This document shows, piece after piece, positions 1-5,680 of a stretch of DNA of 5,729 nt (position 1 is the stretch's first letter; each line of letters begins with the position of its first letter). Under the pieces are notes generated by a model. That model was not told the origin of the DNA. It did not search any database and saw only the letters and a program-made list of their open reading frames with translations. The position numbers and the translations under genes were made by a program. This stretch comes from an uncultured Agathobacter sp. (GTDB lineage: Bacteria; Bacillota; Clostridia; Lachnospirales; Lachnospiraceae). The stretch is taken from the NCBI GenBank assembly GCA_934358675.1, contig CAKRKX010000124.1:1-5729 (forward strand), written 5' to 3'.

Positions 1-135
1 GATGACAACAATGGCGATAACACATATAACGATTATAATGGTTACAGTGATTATAATGACTACAATGATGCAGGCAGTACATACGATTATGGCAGCAATT
101 ATGGGGAGAGCAGTGAGTATCTGCTTTTTACGGCA
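1..135 (+). repeat. Low-complexity D/N/Y-rich coding linker
   Basis: The first ~45 codons encode almost only Asp, Asn, Tyr, Gly and Ser. They are built from reused codon blocks, for example GATTATAATG at 31-40 and again at 49-58. This looks like a flexible spacer between an unseen N-terminal part and the Ig-like domains. Such tracts often vary in length between strains. Confidence 0.6.
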
Positions 136-1104
136 TACTATGATGTGAGCGTCTGCCCGAATCTGTCGGGTGTGACCGTGAACAAGACCGCACAGACCGG
201 TTATACCGTAAGTGAATGGAGCCGTCCGACATACACATTTCATCTGAAAAGCAGCGAAGTGTTGACGGAGGACTGGGATCTTGTGCGTTTGTCCTGCACT
301 TCTTCAAATTCCAGGATCGGAGTGTCGGCGGATCTTACAAACAATATTCTGTCGATCACACCGTATGCGACCGGAAAGACAACGGTCACGGTTTATATTA
401 ATGATAAGAAAATCTGCAGATTGAACATCAACACGATCCTGTTACAGATTTCAACGAATTCTGCACTGCTGACGACAAAGCAGACGAAGCAGCTCAACAT
501 CAAAGGAAGCAAGAACCTGTCGATCAAATGGTCCTCTTCCAACGCGAGTGTGGTATCGGTGTCCTCGAAGGGGCTGGTCAAAGCAAAGAAGGCCGGTAAT
601 GCCGTCATTAAGGCAAAAGTCGGAGGACAGCTGCTCGGATGTGCGGTGTCGGTGGTGACACCAGGCAAGAAGAGCGCGATCAATACGGGCATTTATATCG
701 CAAAAACTTGCACTTACAGTCAGCCGTATCGTATGCAGAGTAAATATTATGACTGCAGTTCACTTGTATGGAAGGCGTACCACAAGAACGGCGCGAATTT
801 CGGTAACGCATATTATGCGCCGGTTGCATCGGAAATCTGCAGATGGTGCACACAAAAGAAGAAGCTGGTCAAAGGCGGACTCAGCCAGAAGAACATTAAT
901 AATATGAAGCTGAATGCGGGAGATCTGATGTTCCGCACGGGCGAAAACAACGGAAGATATCGAGGCATTTATCATGTTGAAATGATTACCGGTTACACAT
1001 GCGTAGGATTCGATTATCGTGGAAAACCGATTTTGAGGCTCAAGTATGCAGCAAGAAGTGACGGATATGCAGACGGCTGCGGAGAACCGGTAGCACGTCC
1101 ATAG
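1..1104 (+). CDS. Secreted Ig-like (Big_2) / NlpC-P60-type cell-wall peptidase, 5' truncated by window edge
   Basis: The frame is open from base 1, so the GTG at 145 is an internal codon and the N-terminus, where a signal peptide would sit, lies outside the window. Of the 367 residues visible, 1-45 are a low-complexity D/N/Y/G/S linker. Residues 55-145 look like a divergent Ig-like fold. Residues 147-219 are a typical bacterial Ig-like domain of the Big_2 type, with IKWSSSN, VVSVSSKGLVKAKKAG and AVIKAKVGG. Residues about 228-367 resemble an NlpC/P60 cysteine peptidase: YDCSSLVWKAY carries the candidate nucleophile Cys252 and GIYHVEMITGY the candidate His325, with LNAGDLMF between them. The third polar residue is not evident. 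Family members cleave peptidoglycan stem peptides outside the membrane; the substrate here is inferred. A CHAP-like peptidase is the main alternative. The gene converges on the integrase and shares its terminator. Confidence 0.82.
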   Translation, partial: DDNNGDNTYNDYNGYSDYNDYNDAGSTYDYGSNYGESSEYLLFTAYYDVSVCPNLSGVTVNKTAQTGYTVSEWSRPTYTFHLKSSEVLTEDWDLVRLSCTSSNSRIGVSADLTNNILSITPYATGKTTVTVYINDKKICRLNINTILLQISTNSALLTTKQTKQLNIKGSKNLSIKWSSSNASVVSVSSKGLVKAKKAGNAVIKAKVGGQLLGCAVSVVTPGKKSAINTGIYIAKTCTYSQPYRMQSKYYDCSSLVWKAYHKNGANFGNAYYAPVASEICRWCTQKKKLVKGGLSQKNINNMKLNAGDLMFRTGENNGRYRGIYHVEMITGYTCVGFDYRGKPILRLKYAARSDGYADGCGEPVARP

Positions 1105-1137
1105 AATGAAGATCATAAATAGGCAAGGATAAAAGTA

Positions 1138-1171
1138 CCCCATACTCGCGACCGAGTATGGGGCTTTCTTT
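1138..1171. terminator. Bidirectional intrinsic terminator between convergent genes
   Basis: CCCCATACTC (1138-1147) pairs perfectly with GAGTATGGGG (1154-1163) around the 6-base loop GCGACC. On the plus strand it is followed by CTTTCTTTATA, which suits the peptidase gene. On the minus strand it is followed by TACTTTTATCC, which suits the integrase. It lies 33 bases after the plus-strand stop codon and just beyond the integrase stop codon. Confidence 0.88.
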
Positions 1172-2225
1172 ATATCTGATCGATCGCTTCGATCAATTCG
1201 TTGACGTTGAGATGTGTGTAAACGCGCTCCGTCAGAGACATCGCGCCGGCATGTCCGACGATCTTCTTGATGATCGTCTGGTCGATGTGCGCATCCGCCA
1301 TCATGGAGATCGTGGTGTGGCGGCAGCAGTGCGGTGTGCGGTCGATGTGAAGTCGGTTTAACAAGGGCTTGAAAAAATTGGTGTAATAATTGTGATAGGT
1401 AAAATGCTCGCTGTCCATCGTGTGGATCAGATATTCACAGGCGGAGCAGTCATTGAACCAACGCTCGTAGAAAGGAAATACTTTCGCTGCGATGGGAACT
1501 TTGCGGATGCCATTGGAGGTCTTGCTGTCCACCACATCGAAATAGCGCTCGGCAAGATGGACGTTTTCTTTCTTGAGATCCAAAAGTTCCGAGACGCGGA
1601 CTCCGTTGTAGATCAGCATGAGGATCGTCTGGTAATAAGGCTCGTCCTGATGCTTCCAAAGCAGCGCAATCTCCTGTGGCGTGAAACGCTCGCGCTCTGC
1701 CTTGTTCGGGTTGCGATCCCTGTATTTGATAATGTTGACGTAGGTAGAGTAATCTTTGACAACAATTTCGTGTTTCATGGCGTATTCATAGAGCTGGTTA
1801 AAAAGCACGCGCAGCTTCTTTAATGTTGGATAGTTTTTGCCACACCGGTCCACGATGCGTTGCAGATCATCGAGCCGCAGATTGCGAAACGGCACATCCA
1901 CAATATCCTGACAGATGGCGTATGCGGCACGGTAGCCTTTGATGTTGGAGTGGGAAGTCGTTGGGAATTTCTCTGCGGACCAGCGCTCGTAGATGTCTGC
2001 AAAAGTCAGTTTGAGCGATGCGCCGTCGATCGGGTAGTCGTTGTAGCGCGCCAGGATTTGCAGTGCCTCGGCGCGGGTGGAGGCATACCCGAGAATCTGG
2101 TAGCGTTGCACGCGTTTTCCGGTCTGATCGTTGTAGTACCAGCCCGTTGTGATGCGGGCGGCGTAAGGTCGTCTGCGGGCACCGGAGAGCTTGACAACTC
2201 CGCCGTAACCATTTGGTAGTCTCAT
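1170..2225 (-). CDS. int: Tyrosine recombinase / phage-type integrase
   Basis: This 351-residue protein is a complete site-specific recombinase that would cut and rejoin DNA through a 3'-phosphotyrosine intermediate. Residues 1-63 form an arm-binding N-terminal domain; the opening MRLPNGYGGVVKLSG is characteristic of Firmicute element and phage integrases. Residues about 73-165 are the helical core-binding domain and about 175-351 the catalytic domain. All expected active-site residues are present: Arg210 (NGVRVSELL), Lys235 (SKTSNG), His299 and Arg302 (PHCCRHT), His325 (IVGHAG) and Tyr336 (VYTHLN). The ATG start is supported by AAGAGGA eight bases upstream and by the family-typical N-terminus. 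No excisionase, relaxase or phage gene is adjacent, so it is an orphan within this window. It diverges from the antiporter gene. Whether it serves an integrated element, a remnant or local inversion cannot be told from this window. Confidence 0.93.
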   Translation of the reverse strand: MRLPNGYGGVVKLSGARRRPYAARITTGWYYNDQTGKRVQRYQILGYASTRAEALQILARYNDYPIDGASLKLTFADIYERWSAEKFPTTSHSNIKGYRAAYAICQDIVDVPFRNLRLDDLQRIVDRCGKNYPTLKKLRVLFNQLYEYAMKHEIVVKDYSTYVNIIKYRDRNPNKAERERFTPQEIALLWKHQDEPYYQTILMLIYNGVRVSELLDLKKENVHLAERYFDVVDSKTSNGIRKVPIAAKVFPFYERWFNDCSACEYLIHTMDSEHFTYHNYYTNFFKPLLNRLHIDRTPHCCRHTTISMMADAHIDQTIIKKIVGHAGAMSLTERVYTHLNVNELIEAIDQI

Positions 2226-2233
2226 AATTTGTG

Positions 2234-2240
2234 TCCTCTT
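2234..2240 (-). promoter_or_regulatory. Ribosome binding site of the integrase
   Basis: The minus strand reads AAGAGGA, eight bases before the ATG. This supports the chosen start codon. Confidence 0.7.
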
Positions 2241-2270
2241 TTCCTTGTGTTTCGTAGAGTAGTCTAATTG

Positions 2271-2299
2271 ATAGTACTATATTACGGAAAAAGGCACAA
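2271..2299 (-). promoter_or_regulatory. Candidate integrase promoter
   Basis: On the minus strand, TTGTGC (2299-2294) and TACTAT (2276-2271) are separated by exactly 17 bases. The -35 match is weak (3 of 6) and the -10 match moderate (4 of 6). Transcription would begin about 40 bases upstream of the start codon. The -10 box lies inside the perfect palindrome ATAGTACTAT (2271-2280), a possible operator. Confidence 0.5.
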
Positions 2300-2304
2300 A
2301 GTCG

Positions 2305-2333
2305 TTGACGCAGGTAGGCGATTGACGTATCGT
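2305..2333 (+). promoter_or_regulatory. Candidate promoter of the antiporter gene
   Basis: TTGACG (2305-2310) and TATCGT (2328-2333) are separated by 17 bases and point toward the antiporter. The -35 is strong (5 of 6), the -10 moderate (4 of 6). A second TTGACG at 2322-2327 lies within the spacer. The palindrome CGTATA-TAG-TATACG (2331-2345) begins on the -10 box and covers the likely transcription start, so a bound protein could block initiation. Confidence 0.5.
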
Positions 2334-2345
2334 ATATAGTATACG
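2331..2345. repeat. Short palindrome, possible operator
   Basis: CGTATA and TATACG form perfect 6-bp arms around TAG, directly upstream of the antiporter ribosome binding site. It shares the core ATAGTA with the palindrome at 2271-2280 that covers the integrase -10 box. Confidence 0.4.
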
Positions 2346-2348
2346 TTT

Positions 2349-2354
2349 AAGGAG
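2349..2354 (+). promoter_or_regulatory. Ribosome binding site of the antiporter
   Basis: AAGGAG lies 11 bases before the ATG at 2366, slightly farther than usual. A closer ATG at 2355 abuts this site, opens only a four-codon frame that ends across the true start, and is unlikely to be used. Confidence 0.7.
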
Positions 2355-2365
2355 ATGAAAAAATC

Positions 2366-3682
2366 ATGAACAACAAAAACAAACCAACCATAGTATCGCT
2401 GCTTCCAATCGGCGTATTTCTAATTTTATATCTCGGACTCGGCATCCTGTTCGAGTACGTGATGAAGATTCCAATGGGATTCTACAATGTGCCGATCGTG
2501 ATCGCGTTTCTTGTCGCGATCCTTGTGGCGTGCCTGCAGAACAGGAACGTTAGCTTCGACGAGAAACTCGGCATTATGGCGGAAGGACTTGCAGATAAAA
2601 ATATCATAACGATGCTTCTTATCTTCCTGACGGCGGGCGCGTTCGTTGGCGTCGTAGGGCGGAGCAGCGCGGAGAGCGTGGCGTATTTCATGCTTTCGCT
2701 GATCCCGGCGCGCTTCTCGGTGGCAGTCTTGTTAGTAGTGGCATGCTTTGTCTCACTTGCGATGGGGACATCAGTCGGAACGATCACGCTTCTTGTGCCG
2801 ATCGCGGCAGCAGTATCGGATGCCTCGGGATTCGGACTGCCGCTTTGCGTGGCATCGGTCATGGGAGGCGCAATGTTCGGCGATAACCTGTCATTTATTT
2901 CAGATACGACGATCGCGGCGTGCAACGGACAGGGCTGTGCGATGAAAGATAAATTTAAGGAGAACTTCTGGATCGCATTTCCAGCGGCAATCGTGACGCT
3001 TGCGCTTATACTTGTGCTGTCATTTCAGACACCGCTCGCCGGAGCAGTAGAACATTCCTATCACCTGTTGCAGATCCTGCCGTACATTCTGGTGCTGATC
3101 GGTGGTCTGCTCGGCTGCAACGTATTTCTTGTGCTGCTGACCGGTATCGTGTCCGGCGCGATCATCATGCTTGCAACTGGCAAGGTGACGGGAGTGCAAC
3201 TTCTTGCGAATATGGGAAGCGGCGCTTCCGGCATGTTTGAGACATGCATGGTGGCAATCCTTGTGGCAGCAATGTGTGCACTCATTCGCGAAAATGGAGG
3301 CTTCGAAGTGCTTCTTTCCGGTATTCATCGTGTATTCAAAGGGAAAAAAGGCGGACAGCTCGGTATGGGGCTGCTTGTCGGAACCATGGATATTGCGACC
3401 GCCAACAACACGGTAGCAATCGTGATGGCAAATCCAATCGCGCGTGATATGGCGGAAGAATACGGCATTACGCCGCGGAAAGCCGCGTCACTCCTTGATA
3501 CATTTTCATGCATTTTCCAAGGCGTGATTCCATATGGTGCGCAGATGCTGGTTGCCTTGTCTGCCGTAAATGAACTCGGACATGAACTTTCGGCATTCCA
3601 GATCATGCCGCTTCTGTTTTACCCGATGATGCTGCTTGTGAACTCGCTGATCACGATTGCACGCTCAAAAGCGGTCAAATGA
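2366..3682 (+). CDS. nhaC: NhaC-family Na+/H+ antiporter (ion transporter superfamily)
   Basis: This 438-residue protein is almost entirely hydrophobic, with roughly 11-13 membrane segments, for example near residues 9-30, 42-57, 80-98, 114-131, 202-222, 236-272, 333-355 and 412-432. Its length fits a complete NhaC-type carrier. The best family marks are GDNLSFISDTT at 172-182, which matches the NhaC-style 'GDN.S..SDTT' signature with the SP replaced by SF; MGTSVGT at 133-139; and the polar, presumably ion-handling helix ATANNTVAIVMANPIARDMA at 344-363. The usual role is exchange of cytoplasmic Na+ for external H+ across the plasma membrane, for pH and sodium homeostasis. Some relatives instead exchange organic acids, such as the malate/lactate carrier MleN, so the substrate is inferred. 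The start is set by AAGGAG upstream. It is monocistronic here and diverges from the integrase; no clear terminator follows. Confidence 0.85.
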   Translation: MNNKNKPTIVSLLPIGVFLILYLGLGILFEYVMKIPMGFYNVPIVIAFLVAILVACLQNRNVSFDEKLGIMAEGLADKNIITMLLIFLTAGAFVGVVGRSSAESVAYFMLSLIPARFSVAVLLVVACFVSLAMGTSVGTITLLVPIAAAVSDASGFGLPLCVASVMGGAMFGDNLSFISDTTIAACNGQGCAMKDKFKENFWIAFPAAIVTLALILVLSFQTPLAGAVEHSYHLLQILPYILVLIGGLLGCNVFLVLLTGIVSGAIIMLATGKVTGVQLLANMGSGASGMFETCMVAILVAAMCALIRENGGFEVLLSGIHRVFKGKKGGQLGMGLLVGTMDIATANNTVAIVMANPIARDMAEEYGITPRKAASLLDTFSCIFQGVIPYGAQMLVALSAVNELGHELSAFQIMPLLFYPMMLLVNSLITIARSKAVK

Positions 3683-3775
3683 AAAAGTAAATTCCGGTTA
3701 GAATCATTTTGACCTCGTATTTTCGATTTTGAGCAACTTTTTTAGAGTTACCCTATACAAAAGTACCCTGAAAAG

Positions 3776-3784
3776 TGCTATAAT
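3776..3784 (+). promoter_or_regulatory. Extended -10 promoter reading toward the IS30 element
   Basis: TGCTATAAT is a perfect TGnTATAAT extended -10 element, while the -35 region is poor (TACAAA at 3756-3761). The predicted start, near 3791, lies just before a strong hairpin and an ATG at 3792. No long ORF follows, so the transcript would be a short RNA or an antisense RNA running into the 3' end of the transposase operon. Confidence 0.55.
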
Positions 3785-3796
3785 CCGTGTTATGAA

Positions 3797-3823
3797 GTCT
3801 GTTTGTCTGCATGGCAAACAGAC
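3797..3823. repeat. Perfect 9-bp inverted repeat (hairpin)
   Basis: GTCTGTTTG (3797-3805) pairs perfectly with CAAACAGAC (3815-3823) around a 9-base loop. No T-run follows on either strand, so it is not an ordinary terminator. It sits about 6 bases inside the transcript predicted from the promoter at 3776, and 5 bases outside the proposed left end of the IS30 element. Confidence 0.6.
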
Positions 3824-3828
3824 GACTG

Positions 3829-3854
3829 GAGCAGTTTGAGAAAAAATAAATTCC
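3829..3854 (+). repeat. Candidate left terminal inverted repeat of the IS30 element
   Basis: This segment starts GAGC and ends TAAATTCC. It matches the inverted right end at 16 of 26 positions, with mismatches concentrated in two A/T runs. Both ends are followed inward by an ACCC shortly after the shared block. Confidence 0.4.
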
Positions 3855-4004
3855 ACCCGTCTGACATCAAAAATGAAGTTGGATTTGGGAGATTTGTGGT
3901 CGTCCCGGTGGTTATCTGTCTGCTCTTATTTATGATTATACCGGCTAGCAAGGGTCAATCGGTCTGGGGAGACAAATATCGCCTTGTTGGACGGTATTTT
4001 TATT

Positions 4005-4232
4005 TTAAAGAGTTAATCTTGAGAATGGTAAATCCTCGTCATATTTTTCATATGCGTTTTGTTTAAAATGATAGAATTCTTCATTAAGATTTTTCCATTC
4101 TATAAAAGCCTCAAGGTAACGTAGTTCATCCAGATAGCGTTGATTGTCATCAGTTATGTCAAGCATGTGCTCGTCAAGAAGCCAGTAGCATTCTTTCAGC
4201 TTTTTGTACTTCTTCTTGTATTTCTTAGCCAT
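4005..4232 (-). CDS. Small overlapping ORF of the IS30 element, unknown function
   Basis: I do not recognise this 75-residue protein. It starts MAKKYKKKYKKLKECYWLL, strongly basic over residues 3-13, and continues with a helical, acidic-aromatic stretch to residue 66; there is no membrane segment or signal peptide. It begins inside the end of the transposase gene: its ATG and the transposase TAA share the 8 bases ATGGCTAA, an arrangement typical of translational coupling. AAGGTGG eight bases upstream is a good ribosome binding site and favours this start over an in-frame ATG 18 codons earlier. Its place at the tail of the transposase operon suggests an accessory or regulatory factor of the element that perhaps binds DNA or the transposase. 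That is inference from context only. Few classical IS30 elements have a second ORF. Confidence 0.65.
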   Translation of the reverse strand: MAKKYKKKYKKLKECYWLLDEHMLDITDDNQRYLDELRYLEAFIEWKNLNEEFYHFKQNAYEKYDEDLPFSRLTL

Positions 4233-5613
4233 GAATGTCACCACCTTTTGTAGATGTTTTGCTCCTTTTGGAAACATTGTCTTCAATCAGAGAAGGCTTC
4301 AGACAGACATCATCAGCAGAAACTTTAAACTGTCCGGCAAGCGCAGGTATCTTTTTATCAAGAAGTAAAGCTGCCAAATCAAATGGAGTAGCGCCGTTCA
4401 GACTATCCCTCGCAGTAGAGTTGATGTGACTGGTCATAAGATTGATGTCATCCTGCATATATCTGTACATGCTACGACCTTTGGGAATAACATAGCGAAT
4501 GTATTCGTGATTCTTTTCCAAACGTCCTTTTTGGTTGGAAACATAAGGATCGCAGTAGAATACATAGGTTCTGTGTGTGCCGGATTCCGTTTTTTCAATA
4601 TCCCATGGATTTTTGAACTCTGAGCCGTTATCAGTTAAAATCACAGGAAAGTACTTCTTAAATGTTCTGATACCGAGAGCTTCCGTAAGATCATTTATTG
4701 CTCTGATTACGCTTCTCTGGGTGCAGTCTGGCATAAGTATTACAATCATAAAGCTACAGCTTCTAAACAGAAGAGTAAGGAGACATTTCCCTTTATCACG
4801 TCCGCCTTTGACGGTATCCATTTCAACAACATCAAGGTCAGGATGTGCCTCCATGAAGCGTTCGAAATCAACATAGGTGCGCTTGTTGCGATACACCTGT
4901 TGAAGATTTTTACTCTTTCTTGGCTCGGATTTTTTCTTGCGTTTCTTGTAACGGACACGACGGGGTAAATCAATGTTACGAGCCTGAAATACACGTTGAT
5001 CCAGATAGTTGTAAAGTGTTCTCCGGCATACAGGAATCTCATCGGCATGTACTGCAAAGATGTGACTTAATGGCTGACCTTTTAGAATTAGAGGAGAGAT
5101 TAAATCATTTAGCTCCTGCAGTTCTTCAGAAGTCATGTTGATTCCTTCGCGGGACTTTGAAAGTGTTTGTTCGTATAAACGGTGAGCTTTCTTTGCATTG
5201 TAGATATAATGTTCCAAAAAACAGGTTCGCTCTTTAGGGCAAGCGTTACATACATAAGGAGCTTTTGTATATTTGTTGCAAGTGAATTCAAGAAAGTCTG
5301 GGCACTCATCCTGAGGATTCCATCTATAACATTTCTTGCAGCTGGCATTACAAGTATTAAAATATGGATGCTCCTTTATTTTGTGGCATAAGTTTTTGCT
5401 GGAACAGGAGCTATAGAAATGACAAAGCCTGCATTTACGCACAAATCTATCGCGAGGAATAAGTGTTCTTGCACGTTTAATTTCTTTTGAAATCGTAGTA
5501 GGGTCCTTGTGCAGAACTTGTGCAATTGTTTTGAAGGATGTTCCCTGAAGTAATTCTTGTTCAATATATAATCTGTCAGAAACAGTTAAATGTTTTTGGT
5601 TATGTGTATTCAT
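4225..5613 (-). CDS. IS30-family transposase with Cys-rich insertion
   Basis: This 462-residue DDE transposase would excise and insert the element through hairpin-type end recognition. Residues 8-50 form the first helix-turn-helix, which is IS30-like (LTVSDRLYIEQELLQGTSFK, then TTISKEIKR). Residues 61-131 hold 12 cysteines with several CxxC pairs (61/64, 92/95, 122/125), likely a zinc-binding insertion. Residues about 160-210 look like the second helix-turn-helix (CRRTLYNYLDQ). The catalytic domain has Asp266 (EMDTVKGG), Asp328 (LTDNGSEF) and Glu366 (QKGRLEKNHEYIR), so the triad appears intact. The classic IS30 transposase is about 380 residues, so this is a long variant. The ATG at 5613 is preferred because AAAGGA lies 7 bases upstream; an in-frame ATG at 5688 would precede the promoter -10 box. 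Its end overlaps the next ORF by 8 bases. Confidence 0.93.
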   Translation of the reverse strand: MNTHNQKHLTVSDRLYIEQELLQGTSFKTIAQVLHKDPTTISKEIKRARTLIPRDRFVRKCRLCHFYSSCSSKNLCHKIKEHPYFNTCNASCKKCYRWNPQDECPDFLEFTCNKYTKAPYVCNACPKERTCFLEHYIYNAKKAHRLYEQTLSKSREGINMTSEELQELNDLISPLILKGQPLSHIFAVHADEIPVCRRTLYNYLDQRVFQARNIDLPRRVRYKKRKKKSEPRKSKNLQQVYRNKRTYVDFERFMEAHPDLDVVEMDTVKGGRDKGKCLLTLLFRSCSFMIVILMPDCTQRSVIRAINDLTEALGIRTFKKYFPVILTDNGSEFKNPWDIEKTESGTHRTYVFYCDPYVSNQKGRLEKNHEYIRYVIPKGRSMYRYMQDDINLMTSHINSTARDSLNGATPFDLAALLLDKKIPALAGQFKVSADDVCLKPSLIEDNVSKRSKTSTKGGDIHG

Positions 5614-5620
5614 ATGATAA

Positions 5621-5626
5621 TCCTTT
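5621..5626 (-). promoter_or_regulatory. Ribosome binding site that sets the transposase start
   Basis: The minus strand reads AAAGGA, seven bases before the ATG at 5613. No comparable site precedes the upstream in-frame ATG at 5688. Confidence 0.7.
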
Positions 5627-5650
5627 CTGACAGACAGATAACCATATGAG

Positions 5651-5680
5651 ATTGTATCAAAAACTATATGCAAGAGTAAA
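5651..5680 (-). promoter_or_regulatory. Candidate transposase promoter
   Basis: On the minus strand, TTTACT (5680-5675) and TACAAT (5656-5651) are 18 bases apart. The -10 is preceded by TGA, making an extended -10 (TGnTACAAT). The -35 box borders a dyad in the element's end, so transposase bound at the terminus could repress its own promoter. Confidence 0.55.

Larger units (their letters stand above)
3683..4004. other. Gene-free stretch with promoter, hairpin and structured DNA
   Basis: These 322 bases hold no protein gene I can support. They contain an extended -10 promoter (3776-3784) firing rightward, a 9-bp hairpin (3797-3823), the proposed left end of the IS30 element (3829-3854), and nested complementary segments: CGTCC 3901-3905 with GGACG 3989-3993, CGGT 3906-3909 with ACCG 3940-3943, and GTCT 3962-3965 with AGAC 3970-3973. 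The first ~90 bases after the antiporter are AT-rich, without a convincing terminator hairpin. A small noncoding RNA starting near 3791 is possible but unproven. Confidence 0.5.

Noticed and set aside
145..1104. Treating GTG at 145 as the start of the peptidase gene
   Set aside because: The same frame is open back to base 1 and encodes a protein-like D/N/Y linker, so GTG is an internal Val codon; no ribosome binding site precedes it.
1392..1823. Plus-strand 143-codon frame opposite the integrase
   Set aside because: It is antisense to a gene with clear catalytic motifs, has no ribosome binding site and no recognisable domain.
2482..2925. Minus-strand 147-codon frame opposite the antiporter
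   Set aside because: It is rich in Ala, Thr and Ile as expected of the reverse strand of membrane-protein codons; the plus-strand frame carries the NhaC signatures.
3683..3760. Terminator search after the antiporter
   Set aside because: The stretch has T-runs (for example TTTTTTAG near 3738), but no stem longer than about 3-4 bp precedes them, so no intrinsic terminator is called.
3788..3952. Minus-strand open frame of about 50 codons through the same stretch
   Set aside because: It has no ATG near its beginning and no ribosome binding site, and its end lies in the hairpin. It is probably a shadow of noncoding sequence.
3803..4066. Plus-strand 87-codon frame with a hydrophobic segment (VVVPVVICLLLFMII)
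   Set aside because: It needs a TTG start inside the hairpin loop and arm, has no ribosome binding site, crosses the proposed IS end and runs antisense into the small IS ORF. A protein is less likely than structured or noncoding DNA.
4233..4286. Earlier start of the small IS ORF, adding 18 residues
   Set aside because: It lacks a clear ribosome binding site, whereas the ATG at 4232 has AAGGTGG eight bases upstream and an 8-base overlap with the transposase stop.
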